NCBI GenBank assembly: GCA_049414205.1
Contig: JBMSGE010000021.1
Coordinates: 1-16,274 of the forward strand
Reading direction: 5' to 3'
Length of the DNA: 16,274 bases
Source: Nitrosomaritimum sp049414205
GTDB lineage: Archaea; Thermoproteota; Nitrososphaeria; Nitrososphaerales; Nitrosopumilaceae
Made by a program: the position numbers and the translations under genes. Shown piece by piece: positions 6,844 through 14,166 of the stretch; the stretch's first letter is position 1; each line of letters begins with the position of its first letter. The notes beneath the pieces were generated by a model. The model made no database searches, was not told where the DNA came from, and saw nothing but the letters and a program-made list of their open reading frames with translations.

Positions 6844-7655
6844 CTAAAACCACCTCATTGAACATTAACGGAGACAAAGAAGGAGAAATTGAATTACCTC
6901 TAGTTTTCTCAACTCCATTTAGAAGAGAACTTATCCACAAAGCATGGACTAATCTTAATTCACATAAATTCCAAAGACAGGGAAGACATCCAACTGCAGG
7001 AATGGATGTAGTTGCAGATTCAAACTCCCCACCAACAGGTCAAGGCATTGCACGTATTGCCCGAATGCGTGGAGGTGGCGGTGGACGACAAGGCCAAGCA
7101 GGAGAAGTCGCATCAATCAGAGGCGGAAGACAAGCTCACCCACCCAATGTAAACAAGGTAATTTACAAAAAATTAAACAAAAAAGAAAACAAACTAGCTT
7201 TGTGTTCTGCAATAGCAGCTACTGCATCAAAAGAAAAAGTACAATCAAGAGGACACAAAGTCGATGAAATAGAATCATTTCCAATTATAGTAACAGATGA
7301 CATTGAAGCAATTTCCAAAGCAAGTGAAATGTCCAAAGTCATAGAATCTCTAAAACTATCAAAAGATGTAGAAAGACTACAAGCAAGGAAAGCCAGAACT
7401 GGTCAATCATCTCTTAGAGGTAGAGCCAAAAAAGTTGGAAAGAGTGTTTTGTTTGTAACAAAAGATTCCAAAAATATTCGCAAAGCCTGCGGTGCAATTC
7501 CAGGAGTAGAAGCAAGGTCAGTCAAAGATCTTAGTGTTTTGGATTTATCTCCAGGATCAGATCCAATTAGATTAACAGTATATTCAAAAGGAGCAATAGA
7601 AGAAATTGCAAAAATCAAATCAACACACCTTAACTTGATGGAGAAGACACAATGA
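6840..7655 (+). CDS. rpl4: Large subunit ribosomal protein uL4
   Basis: 271-aa archaeal L4, which lines the nascent-peptide exit tunnel. The long basic, glycine-rich tunnel loop is seen at about residues 65-102 (RIARMRGGGGGRQGQAGEV, GGRQAHPP), followed by the conserved KKENKLALCSAIAATA. Starts within the uL3 stop (ATGA overlap) with GGAGGT at 6828-6833, 6 nt upstream of the ATG. Overlaps uL23 by 4 nt. Confidence 0.96.
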   Translation: MTKTTSLNINGDKEGEIELPLVFSTPFRRELIHKAWTNLNSHKFQRQGRHPTAGMDVVADSNSPPTGQGIARIARMRGGGGGRQGQAGEVASIRGGRQAHPPNVNKVIYKKLNKKENKLALCSAIAATASKEKVQSRGHKVDEIESFPIIVTDDIEAISKASEMSKVIESLKLSKDVERLQARKARTGQSSLRGRAKKVGKSVLFVTKDSKNIRKACGAIPGVEARSVKDLSVLDLSPGSDPIRLTVYSKGAIEEIAKIKSTHLNLMEKTQ

Positions 7656-7918
7656 ACGTAGATCAAGCAAGCAAAATCATTTTGAAGCCATACATTACAG
7701 AAAAAACATTTGCAATGGTTGAAAATGAAAGTAAGATCTGTTTTATTGTAAATAGAGAAGCAAGCAAGCCAGAGATCATCGAAGCTGTTACTACACTTTA
7801 CAATCAAAAAGCAACTAATGTAAACACTGCAAGAACAATTTATGGCAAAAAAGCCTTTGTTCAATTTGAGACAACTGAAAAAGCAAGAGACTTGGCAACA
7901 AAGATAGGAATGCTATAA
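7652..7918 (+). CDS. rpl23: Large subunit ribosomal protein uL23
   Basis: 88-aa L23, a 23S rRNA binder at the tunnel exit and docking site for SRP. Shows the family start ASKIILKPYITEKTFAMVE and the C-terminal half NVNTARTIYGKKAFVQF. The ATGA overlap with uL4 indicates coupled translation. In most archaea uL2 comes next; here uS19 does, after 44 nt. Confidence 0.95.
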   Translation: MNVDQASKIILKPYITEKTFAMVENESKICFIVNREASKPEIIEAVTTLYNQKATNVNTARTIYGKKAFVQFETTEKARDLATKIGML

Positions 7919-7962
7919 TATGGACCATAAAACCTCAAAACCACAGACTCAGGAGAATAGAA

Positions 7963-8358
7963 ATGGTTAAAGAATTTACATATAGAGGACTCTCAAAAGA
8001 AGATTTAGACAATACCTCATTAGAAAAATTATTCCAATTATTCAACGCAAGACAAAGAAGATCACTTACCAGAGGAATTACCGATGGAAAAAGAAAACTA
8101 ATCGAAGAAATCAAAGCTGCAAAAGCAGGCAAATTAAAAACACCAATCAAAACCCATCTTAGAGATTTGATTGTCCTTCCATACATGGTAGGAGTTACAG
8201 TAAATGTATTTTCAGGAAAAGAATTCGTCCCAGTAGGAATTAAGACCGAAATGGTAGGACATTATCTTGGAGAATATGTAATTACCAACAAGAGAGTAAA
8301 CCATGGTGCACCAGGTGTAGGAGCATCCAGATCCAGTCTCTACGTACCATTGAAGTGA
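7963..8358 (+). CDS. rps19: Small subunit ribosomal protein uS19
   Basis: 131-aa S19 of the 30S head, which forms a complex with uS13. Visible: FTYRGLSKEDL, the conserved THLRDLIVLPYMVG (64-77), VGHYLGEY (98-105) and the C-terminal HGAPGVGASRSS (114-125). An AGGAG at 7951-7955 lies 7 nt before the ATG and decides the start. The 44-nt gap before it is the longest inside the operon and is where uL2 would be expected. Confidence 0.96.
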   Translation: MVKEFTYRGLSKEDLDNTSLEKLFQLFNARQRRSLTRGITDGKRKLIEEIKAAKAGKLKTPIKTHLRDLIVLPYMVGVTVNVFSGKEFVPVGIKTEMVGHYLGEYVITNKRVNHGAPGVGASRSSLYVPLK

Positions 8359-8363
8359 TTATT

Positions 8364-8822
8364 ATGGGAAGATTCGATTACGCATTTCAAAATTATGATA
8401 CTACAAGACATGTTCGCTCTTCTCTAAGAGAAAAAGACATTTCACACAAACATGCAAGAGAAATCGCAGTTGCTATCAAAGGACTATCCATTGAAAAGGC
8501 AAGAGATTATCTGCAAGCAGTAGTCAACAAGGAAAGAGCAGTTGCATTTGGAAGATACAAAAATCAAGTAGGTCACAGGTCAGACCCTGGAATGATGTCA
8601 GGTAGATATCCCCAAAAATCAGCAAAAGAGTTTATCAAAGTTTTAGATAATTTAGAATCAAATGCAGAATACAAAGGAATGGATTTAGATAGATTAAAAA
8701 TCATAAACGCAACAGTTCACAAAGGAGTTTTAGTAAAAAGATTCACACCAAGAGCAATGGGACGTGCAACTCCAAAGAACAACGTACTAACACATGTCGA
8801 GCTAGTAGCTCAGGAGATTTAA
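8364..8822 (+). CDS. rpl22: Large subunit ribosomal protein uL22
   Basis: 152-aa archaeal L22, an exit-tunnel protein. Key segments are YDTTRHVRSSLREKDISHKH, AREIAVAIKGLSIEKARDYL, and the C-terminal hairpin region KRFTPRAMGRATP. The chosen start is ATG 8364 (MGRFDYAFQN). A GTG at 8355 in the same frame overlaps the uS19 stop and would add only Met-Ile-Ile; the ATG better fits the family N-terminus. Followed by uS3 after 1 nt. Confidence 0.94.
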   Translation: MGRFDYAFQNYDTTRHVRSSLREKDISHKHAREIAVAIKGLSIEKARDYLQAVVNKERAVAFGRYKNQVGHRSDPGMMSGRYPQKSAKEFIKVLDNLESNAEYKGMDLDRLKIINATVHKGVLVKRFTPRAMGRATPKNNVLTHVELVAQEI

Positions 8823-8823
8823 A

Positions 8824-9624
8824 ATGTCATCAGTCAAAAACGTAATCAAAGATAACTACAACATGATGCTTCTCAAAGATTACCTAAGAGATGCAATTAA
8901 AGAAGCAGGATTTTCTCATGCCGAAATTTCAAAAACACCAACTGGTACCAGAGTAGCACTACATGTTACAAGACCAGGAATTGTAATTGGAAGAAAAGGT
9001 TCAGGAATTAGAGAACTAACTGAAAAATTATCGACTGATTTTGGATTAAAAAACCCACAAATCTCTGTAAACGAAATTGAAAAACCAGAATTATCTCCTA
9101 GTGTAATGTGTAATAGAATGGCAGCTCACCTTGAACGAGGAACTGCCTTTAGAAGAGCAACAATGTGGACACTAAAGCAAGTCATGGAAGGCGGCGCAAT
9201 GGGAGTTCAAATTACAATTTCAGGAAAACTTCGTGGTGACCGTTCTGCATTTGAAAAACATACTGCAGGAGTTTTACCACGAGCAGGACATCACGCAGAG
9301 GTAATTGTAGCAGAAGATATCGCACATGTTGGCACTGCAATGGGATTAATTGGAATTAGAATTAGAATCGCAAGAAAAGAAAAATTTGTACCAGAATTTG
9401 AACTAAAGAAAGAACAGAAGCAAAAAGAAAAGCCAAAGAAAGAAAAAACTGAAGAAACAAAAATCAAAGTAGAAGAAGTTGCAATTGAAGATGTTAAAGT
9501 AGAAGTAGTCAAAGTAGAAGGAAAAAAAGACACTGCAAAATCAGAATCAGAGAGAATTGCACAAGAAGAAGAAAAAATGAAAGACATAGAAACTCTTGAA
9601 GAAGTAGAGGAGACATTAAAGTAA
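8824..9624 (+). CDS. rps3: Small subunit ribosomal protein uS3 with long charged C-terminal tail
   Basis: 266-aa S3, a 30S head protein at the mRNA entry. The KH type-2 domain has the loop VIGRKGSGI (GRKG at 56-59), and the C-terminal S3 domain carries GGAMGVQITISGKLRGDRS (123-141) and the LPRAGHHAEV strand. The conserved fold ends near residue 192 (KFVPEF). The remaining about 72 residues are almost all Lys, Glu and Val with near-repeats (KVEEVAIEDVKVEVVKVEG). Such tails vary between archaea; this one is long and probably disordered or coiled. uL29 starts in the stop codon (TAATG). Confidence 0.96.
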   Translation: MSSVKNVIKDNYNMMLLKDYLRDAIKEAGFSHAEISKTPTGTRVALHVTRPGIVIGRKGSGIRELTEKLSTDFGLKNPQISVNEIEKPELSPSVMCNRMAAHLERGTAFRRATMWTLKQVMEGGAMGVQITISGKLRGDRSAFEKHTAGVLPRAGHHAEVIVAEDIAHVGTAMGLIGIRIRIARKEKFVPEFELKKEQKQKEKPKKEKTEETKIKVEEVAIEDVKVEVVKVEGKKDTAKSESERIAQEEEKMKDIETLEEVEETLK

Positions 9625-9827
9625 TGACCCGAATTAGCATGAAAACTATACGTGCACTAAATGAAAAAGATCTTAAAAGTAAAATTCAAGAAACAAGAAG
9701 TGAACTTGGAAAATTAAGAGTAGACGGATCTAAAGGAACCTTACGAAAAGAAAGTGGGAAAATAAAGGCACTAAGACACGATATCGCAAGAATGCTTACA
9801 CAACTAAACGAGATGAAAAAGAAATGA
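9624..9827 (+). CDS. rpl29: Large subunit ribosomal protein uL29
   Basis: 67-aa L29, a two-helix protein near the tunnel exit beside uL23. Typical pattern: MKTIRALNEKDLKSKIQETRSELGKLRVDG followed by KIKALRHDIARMLTQLNE. Overlaps uS3 by one base and Rnp1 by four. In some archaea a SUI1/aIF1 gene follows; here it does not. Confidence 0.93.
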   Translation: MTRISMKTIRALNEKDLKSKIQETRSELGKLRVDGSKGTLRKESGKIKALRHDIARMLTQLNEMKKK

Positions 9828-10090
9828 TCACAGCAGATAACATTATGAAACATGAGTTTATTGGACTAGCCACACAAATTACACAATCATCCAATACACA
9901 ATTCATAGGATTAAATGGAACAATAACCAATGAAACAAAATCAATGTTTACACTAAATACTAAAAAAGGAATAATGTCAATTCCAAAAGCCAACAATACA
10001 TGGGGATTCTCCTTGCAAAACAACAAAGTCTCCGTAGATGGCTCCAAAATTCAAAAAAGACCATTTGATAGATTGGGAGGAAAAGCATGA
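9824..10090 (+). CDS. rnp1: RNase P protein component 1 (Rnp1 / Rpp29, Pop4 family)
   Basis: 88-aa Sm-like protein subunit of archaeal RNase P, which with the catalytic RNA removes 5' leaders from pre-tRNA. Family landmarks are HEFIGLATQITQSS (10-23), GLNGTITNETKSMFTL, IPKANNTWGF and the C-terminal RPFDRLGG. Its place between uL29 and uS17 is the conserved archaeal position. Start ATG 9824 overlaps the uL29 stop; an internal ATG at 9845 (MKHEFIG) is a possible alternative. It is short but keeps the whole core barrel. Confidence 0.88.
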   Translation: MITADNIMKHEFIGLATQITQSSNTQFIGLNGTITNETKSMFTLNTKKGIMSIPKANNTWGFSLQNNKVSVDGSKIQKRPFDRLGGKA

Positions 10091-10410
10091 CTCAAAACAT
10101 AGGACTAGACGTAAAGGCACCTACAAAAGAGTGTAATGACGCTCACTGCCCATTTCATGGAAGACTATCCATTCGTGGAAAATTATTTGACGGTAAAATC
10201 ACAGGTGACAAAGCAAAACAAACAGTAACTCTACAAAAAGAGGCACCAGTTTACTTTAGTAAATTCAAAAGATATGCAAGAAATACAAACACAATTCATG
10301 CTCATGTTCCTGGATGTATGGAAGTCAAATTAGGAGACCATGTATTGACTGCAGAATGCAGACCCATTGCAAAATCAGTATCATATGTAGTTGTGGAGGT
10401 TAAAGAATAA
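10087..10410 (+). CDS. rps17: Small subunit ribosomal protein uS17
   Basis: 107-aa archaeal S17, an OB-fold 16S rRNA binder. Visible: NIGLDVKAPTKECNDAHCPFHG (N-terminal extension typical of archaeal/eukaryal S17, with a CNDAHC cysteine pair), then RGKLFDGKITGDKAKQTVTL and KFKRYARNTNTIHAHVPGC. GGGAGG ends 6 nt before the ATG, which overlaps the Rnp1 stop by 4 nt. Confidence 0.95.
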   Translation: MTQNIGLDVKAPTKECNDAHCPFHGRLSIRGKLFDGKITGDKAKQTVTLQKEAPVYFSKFKRYARNTNTIHAHVPGCMEVKLGDHVLTAECRPIAKSVSYVVVEVKE

Positions 10411-10832
10411 TGGCAAAACAAGCAGGTAAAGGAGTAGCAGAATTTAGACCATACGTAACAAGATCAATTCCAGTTGGAGCAAACATAGTTTGTGCAGACA
10501 ATTCTGGTGCAAAAATTTTAGAGGTAATCAATGTAACAAAATACAAGACAAGAGTTTCAAGACTTCCAGCAGGAGGGGTAGGAGACTTTTGTAATGTAGT
10601 TGTAAAGAAAGGACCAGCAGAGCTAAGAAAACAAGTGTATGGTGCAGTAATTATCAGACAAAAATATGCAGTTAGAAGATTAAATGGTGTAAGAGTTTGT
10701 TTTGAAGACAATGCAGCAGTGCTAATCACTCCAGAAGGAGAGATGAAAGGAACAGACATCAAAGGACCAGTAGCAGCAGAAGCTTCAGAAAAATGGCCAA
10801 GAGTAGCTAACTTGGCATCAATGGTGGTATAA
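10410..10832 (+). CDS. rpl14: Large subunit ribosomal protein uL14
   Basis: 140-aa L14, which sits at the subunit interface. Core motifs are IPVGANIVCADNSGAKILEVI, the basic loop, GAVIIRQKYAVRRLNGVRVCFEDNAAVLI, and the conserved end IKGPVAAEASEKWPRVANLAS. GGAGGT at 10395-10400 lies 9 nt before the ATG, which shares a base with the uS17 stop. Confidence 0.96.
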   Translation: MAKQAGKGVAEFRPYVTRSIPVGANIVCADNSGAKILEVINVTKYKTRVSRLPAGGVGDFCNVVVKKGPAELRKQVYGAVIIRQKYAVRRLNGVRVCFEDNAAVLITPEGEMKGTDIKGPVAAEASEKWPRVANLASMVV

Positions 10833-10833
10833 G

Positions 10834-11259
10834 ATGAAACCAACTAAAATGAGAAACAAAATGATTTATCGTGCATCTCAAGCTACTAAAAGTAAACAAG
10901 TCTCAAGTCCATTATCAAAAGACCTCAAAACGAAGTACTCTAAAAACAGCGTTCGTGTTGTTGAAGGGGATACCGTAAAAATTGTACGAGGAGAATTCAA
11001 AGGAGTAGACGGCAAAGTATCAGAAGTATCTATTCCAAAAAGTAGTATTGCCATTGAAGGAGTAAAGAAAGAAAAAACCAAAGGAGACAAATTTGATGTG
11101 TATATTCATTCATCTAACGTTATAGTTACAGGACTCAATACAGGTGACAAATGGAGAATGGCAAAACTTGAGGGTAAAAAACCATCTTCAAAACCAAAAG
11201 AGACCCCAACTAAAGAAACAAAAGTAGAAAAACCACAAGAAAAGGAGGCTGAAGAATAA
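10834..11259 (+). CDS. rpl24: Large subunit ribosomal protein uL24 with Lys/Glu/Pro tail
   Basis: 141-aa archaeal L24, a KOW-domain assembly initiator of the 50S subunit. Shows PLSKDLKTKYSKNSVRVVEG, the KOW motif DTVKIVRGEFKGVDGKVSEV (about 46-65), and the SNVIVTGLNTGDKW region. Residues from about 112 are a low-complexity tail of Lys, Glu, Pro and Thr. The stop shares a base with the eS4 start. Confidence 0.94.
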   Translation: MKPTKMRNKMIYRASQATKSKQVSSPLSKDLKTKYSKNSVRVVEGDTVKIVRGEFKGVDGKVSEVSIPKSSIAIEGVKKEKTKGDKFDVYIHSSNVIVTGLNTGDKWRMAKLEGKKPSSKPKETPTKETKVEKPQEKEAEE

Positions 11260-11975
11260 TGGTAAGCATAGCAGGAAGTAAAAAACTCAAACGACAAATG
11301 GCACCTCAGTTCTGGGGAATTAACAGAAAAAGCAAACGATTTGTAATTACAGTAAAACCAGGTCCACATAGAAAACAAGCATCCATTCCAACTGCAGTTT
11401 TTCTTAGAGACACACTAAAGATTGTAACATCACTAAGAGAAGCAAAGACTGCAATTTATGGTGGAAGAGTAAAAATCGACGGCGTGGTAAGAAAATCATT
11501 ACATACTGGAATCGGATTAATGGATGTTGTAGAACTACAAGATGTATCAGACATCTACAGATTAGTTCCAACTGATGGAAAAATTTTGAAGCCGGTAAAA
11601 ATTAACGAGTCTGAAAAAGCAAAAAAAATTGTTCGAGTTAGTAGTAAAACCACAATCAAAGATGGAAAAACACAGATTGGATTCCATGATGGTCGTTCAG
11701 TAATTTCAGATACACAAGTCAATGTAGGTGATAGTTGTTTGATTCAAATTCCAGAGCAAAAGATACTTGAAGTATTAAAATTAGAAAAAGACTCACATGT
11801 GTTAGTTACACGTGGAGTTAACGCAGGTCAAATTGGTAAAATTGAAACAATTGAAGAAGGTTCTTTCATTCTTCCAAAGAGAATACTATTAGCATTAGAA
11901 GAAAGAAAAATCGAAATTCCTGCAGACGTTGTAATGGTTATTGGAAAAGAGGAGCCAGTTATTCAAATAAAGTGA
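11259..11975 (+). CDS. rps4e: Small subunit ribosomal protein eS4
   Basis: 238-aa eS4, an archaeal/eukaryal 30S protein. The N-terminus IAGSKKLKRQMAPQFWGINRK is characteristic. An S4-like RNA-binding part (about 44-105, IPTAVFLRDTLKIV to VRKSLHTG), the central S4e domain, and a C-terminal KOW-like segment (VLVTRGVNAGQIGKIETI, about 185-202) follow in order. GGAGG upstream within the uL24 end provides an SD. It lies 4 nt before uL5. Confidence 0.95.
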   Translation: MVSIAGSKKLKRQMAPQFWGINRKSKRFVITVKPGPHRKQASIPTAVFLRDTLKIVTSLREAKTAIYGGRVKIDGVVRKSLHTGIGLMDVVELQDVSDIYRLVPTDGKILKPVKINESEKAKKIVRVSSKTTIKDGKTQIGFHDGRSVISDTQVNVGDSCLIQIPEQKILEVLKLEKDSHVLVTRGVNAGQIGKIETIEEGSFILPKRILLALEERKIEIPADVVMVIGKEEPVIQIK

Positions 11976-11979
11976 TACT

Positions 11980-12501
11980 ATGTCTCAAACTACTGAAAAC
12001 CCAATGCGAAAAATATCCCTTGAAAAAGTTGTTCTAAACATGGGATTCGGAAGATCAGGAGATATTATCCAGGTTGGAAAAACAGCTCTTGAGCAGATTT
12101 CTGGTAAAAGTCCAACTGCAAGAGAAGCCAAAGAAACTCAAAGAGATTGGGGAATCAGAAAAGGAGAACCAATAGGAGTTGCAGTTACCGTAAGAGGCGA
12201 AGATGCCAAAGCACTACTAAAGAGACTGTTAGAAGCAAAAGGAAATCAAGTTAAAGGAAAGTCCTTTGATAACTTTGGAAATTATTCGTTTGGAATAAAC
12301 GAGCACATTGATATTCCTGGAGTAAAGTATGATCCAAAAATCGGGATTTTAGGTTTAGGAATTTCTATTACACTAACAAGACCAGGTTACGGAATAAGAA
12401 AAAGAAGTAAACACAAAGCAAATGTAGGTAAACAGCACGTAATCAAAGCTGAAGAAGCAAAAGATTATCTAATCAAAGAGTTTGGAGTGACCGTAGTATA
12501 A
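11980..12501 (+). CDS. rpl5: Large subunit ribosomal protein uL5
   Basis: 173-aa L5, the 5S rRNA binder of the central protuberance. Shows NPMRKISLEKVVLNMGFGRSGD at the N-terminus, KSPTAREAKETQRDWGIRKGEPIGVAVTVRG, the FGINEHIDIPGVKYDPKIGILG core and the TRPGYGIRKRSK loop. The stop TAA shares its last base with the uS14 ATG. Confidence 0.96.
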   Translation: MSQTTENPMRKISLEKVVLNMGFGRSGDIIQVGKTALEQISGKSPTAREAKETQRDWGIRKGEPIGVAVTVRGEDAKALLKRLLEAKGNQVKGKSFDNFGNYSFGINEHIDIPGVKYDPKIGILGLGISITLTRPGYGIRKRSKHKANVGKQHVIKAEEAKDYLIKEFGVTVV

Positions 12502-12680
12502 TGGCCAAAGATAGAAGTTATGAATTCACAGGAAGAAAAAAGCACGAATTTGGACGTGGATCAAGATGGTGTAAAAGATGTGGAGACTATACAGCAGTTA
12601 TTCAAAAATACGATCTAATGTTATGCAGACGATGTTTCAGAGAAGTAGCAGTATCTTTAGGATTTAGGAAAAATCAGTGA
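12501..12680 (+). CDS. rps14: Small subunit ribosomal protein uS14 (zinc-binding type)
   Basis: 59-aa S14 of the 30S head. The sequence runs from MAKDRSYEFTGRKKHEFG, through WCKRCGDYTA with Cys24 and Cys27, to LCRRCFREVA with Cys42 and Cys45, and ends LGFRKNQ. The four cysteines form the zinc ribbon of the archaeal type. It fills the gap between uL5 and uS8, exactly the conserved archaeal position, with a 1-base overlap at its start. Confidence 0.95.
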   Translation: MAKDRSYEFTGRKKHEFGRGSRWCKRCGDYTAVIQKYDLMLCRRCFREVAVSLGFRKNQ

Positions 12681-12685
12681 TAAGT

Positions 12686-13078
12686 ATGCCAGCAACTAAC
12701 ATTTTAGCAAATCTATTTGGAACAATTTACAACAATGAAACTAGAAGAAACAATGAATGTATCATACTTCCAACATCAAAGTTAGGAATAGAGGTTCTCA
12801 AAACCCTACAAAAAGACGGATACATCGGAGAGTTTGAACACGTAGATGACAAGAGAGGCGGAAAATTCAAAATAAAATTACTTGCAAAAATTACAAAATG
12901 CGGAGCAATTTCACCCAGATTCAAAGTAAAACAAGACGAATACAATAGCTGGGAACAGCAATACTTGCCTGCATATAACAGAGGTATGCTTCTTGTAACT
13001 ACCAATCAAGGAGTAATGTCACATCATGAAGCAGTATCAAAAGGAATTGGAGGATTTTTGATAGGATATGTCTACTAA
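12686..13078 (+). CDS. rps8: Small subunit ribosomal protein uS8
   Basis: 130-aa S8, a central-domain 16S rRNA binder. Shows the archaeal start MPATNILANLFGTIYN, the conserved PTSKLGIEVLKTLQKDGYIGEF, PRFKVKQDEYNSWEQQYLPAYNRG and LLVTTNQGVMSHHEA. An in-frame GTG at 12677 overlaps the uS14 stop and would add three residues; ATG 12686 fits the family start (Met-Pro) better. The 3' end overlaps uL6 by 11 bp. Confidence 0.94.
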   Translation: MPATNILANLFGTIYNNETRRNNECIILPTSKLGIEVLKTLQKDGYIGEFEHVDDKRGGKFKIKLLAKITKCGAISPRFKVKQDEYNSWEQQYLPAYNRGMLLVTTNQGVMSHHEAVSKGIGGFLIGYVY

Positions 13079-13616
13079 GCAATTTCAAGAAACCATAGAT
13101 ATTCCAGAAGGAATCAACATCACTGTTAACAAACACATGTTGGGCTTTCAAGGACCACTAGGTAAAACATTCAAGAGTTTCAGAAAAATTCCAATCGACG
13201 TAGAAGTTGCAGACGGCAAAGTAACTCTAAAAGCACTAGGTAAAAGAAAAAGAGACTATTCAATTTTGCATACTGCACGTTCTTTGATTCGAAATATTTG
13301 TGAAGGGTTAACTGAAGGATACACAATCAAAATGAAAGTAGTATATGCACACTTTCCAATTACTGTAAAAGTTGACGGTAAAACCATTTTAATTGAAAAC
13401 TTTCAAGGAGAAAGAGCTCCAAGAAAAACCCACATTGTTGGCAATACCAAAGTAATTCCAAAAGGAGAAGATGTAGTTTTGACCGGAGAGGTATGGACTG
13501 ATGTTACTCAAACTGCAGCAAATATCGAATTAAAGACCAAAGTAAAAAACAAAGATCACAGAGTTTTCTTAGATGGTATCTACATCTATGACAAGAAAAA
13601 AGGCATAGAAAAATAA
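13068..13616 (+). CDS. rpl6: Large subunit ribosomal protein uL6
   Basis: 182-aa archaeal L6, with two similar domains, next to the factor-binding site. Visible: IDIPEGINITVNKHMLGFQGPLGKTF, HTARSLIRNICEGLTEGYTIKMKVVYAHFPI and NFQGERAPRKTHIVGNTKV. The ATG at 13068 lies inside uS8, so translation is probably coupled; a GGAGG about 13 nt upstream is rather far for a normal SD. Last recognisable ribosomal gene: eL32, eL19, uL18, uS5, uL30 and uL15 do not follow. Confidence 0.95.
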   Translation: MSTKQFQETIDIPEGINITVNKHMLGFQGPLGKTFKSFRKIPIDVEVADGKVTLKALGKRKRDYSILHTARSLIRNICEGLTEGYTIKMKVVYAHFPITVKVDGKTILIENFQGERAPRKTHIVGNTKVIPKGEDVVLTGEVWTDVTQTAANIELKTKVKNKDHRVFLDGIYIYDKKKGIEK

Positions 13617-13640
13617 CATTTTAGAATTTTTGCGTTTTCA

Positions 13641-13928
13641 ATGACTCTAGATTCAGAATTCAAAGAGCAAACTACAAAGTTAATTCAAGAAACCCTCGAG
13701 TTATACAAGTCTGCAGGAGCTTCTCCAAGAGTAGGTCAAGTCTGGGATTGCAAGAGTGTAGGTGATTTTTTGTGTGGTTTTTTTGTAGGAGAGATGGTAG
13801 GTTCTGCGCTAAGTGCTTTTCAAATTGTCCATAAAAGAGAGCCAACAGGGGAAGAACACCTGGAAATCATCGAATTGGTAGAAAATCACTCTAAGGATAT
13901 CAAAGACTTTTTTGCAAAATTCAACTAA
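13641..13928 (+). CDS. Hypothetical protein, 95 aa, behind uL6
   Basis: Family not recognised. It looks helical: a charged amphipathic first helix (about 1-24), a short turn with ASPRVGQVWDCKS, a hydrophobic Gly-rich middle (DFLCGFFVGEMVGSALSAFQIV, about 42-63) that is too polar to be a certain membrane helix, then an acidic C-terminal helix (GEEHLEIIELVENHSKDIKDFF). It starts 24 nt after uL6 and may be the distal gene of the ribosomal transcript. Good codon use and same strand make it a likely real gene. Confidence 0.72.
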   Translation: MTLDSEFKEQTTKLIQETLELYKSAGASPRVGQVWDCKSVGDFLCGFFVGEMVGSALSAFQIVHKREPTGEEHLEIIELVENHSKDIKDFFAKFN

Positions 13929-13933
13929 GATGA

Positions 13934-13950
13934 TTAGACATATTGTCTAA
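13934..13950. repeat. Short hairpin-forming inverted repeat after the 95-aa gene
   Basis: Perfect arms TTAGACA (13934-13940) and TGTCTAA (13944-13950) with a 3-nt spacer, 6 nt after the stop of the 95-aa gene and about 50 nt before tRNA-Asn. It could mark the 3' end of the ribosomal transcript or be a compact operator. No T-run follows. Confidence 0.4.
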
Positions 13951-13967
13951 ATGGAATCGTAGCAAGG

Positions 13968-13973
13968 ATTAAA
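13968..13973 (+). promoter_or_regulatory. Probable TATA box of tRNA-Asn
   Basis: TTAAAT centred about 30 nt before the first base of the mature tRNA, so the gene probably has its own promoter. Confidence 0.4.
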
Positions 13974-14000
13974 TCACTTTTACCAAGGTACAAACATGTT

Positions 14001-14074
14001 GCCGCCCTAGCTCAGCGTGGTAGAGCATCCGACTGTTAATCGGACGGTCGTCAGTTCAAGTCTGATGGGCGGCG
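14001..14074 (+). tRNA. tRNA-Asn (GUU)
   Basis: Complete cloverleaf on 74 nt. The acceptor arms GCCGCCC (14001-14007) and GGGCGGC (14067-14073) pair perfectly. The D-arm is GCTC...GAGC; the anticodon stem TCCGA/TCGGA encloses the loop CTGTTAA with anticodon GTT; and the T-arm GTCAG/CTGAT encloses TTCAAGT. Discriminator base G (14074) agrees with asparagine. No CCA is encoded and no intron is present. A palindromic repeat begins 10 nt after the 3' end. Confidence 0.97.
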
Positions 14075-14084
14075 CTTCTTATTA

Positions 14085-14106
14085 TTTCTAAATTCGAGTT
14101 TAGAAA
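14085..14106. repeat. Palindromic element, copy 1
   Basis: Arms TTTCTAAA (14085-14092) and TTTAGAAA (14099-14106) around TTCGAG, so 20 of 22 positions are palindromic. Part of a 28-nt direct repeat with copy 2 (14083-14110 and 14143-14170). Lies just after tRNA-Asn, so it might help end the tRNA transcript or serve as an operator. Confidence 0.8.
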
Positions 14107-14144
14107 CATTTGATATTGCTACCCGGAGATTTATTACAATAATA

Positions 14145-14166
14145 TTTCTAAATTCGAGTTTAGAAA
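14145..14166. repeat. Palindromic element, copy 2
   Basis: Same 22-nt core as copy 1, exactly 60 bp downstream. Its 30-nt surroundings (14141-14170) match the perfect palindrome of copy 3 at 28 of 30 positions. It lies about 90 nt before the zinc-ribbon gene. Confidence 0.8.

Noticed and set aside
7920..7970. 16-codon frame in the uL23-uS19 gap as a uL2 remnant
   Set aside because: The residues (MDHKTSKPQTQENRNG) do not resemble uL2 and the frame runs into the uS19 start; more likely chance.
9291..9587. 98-aa minus-strand frame inside uS3
   Set aside because: Runs of Ser, Phe and Thr are the antisense of the Lys/Glu tail of uS3; clearly a shadow.
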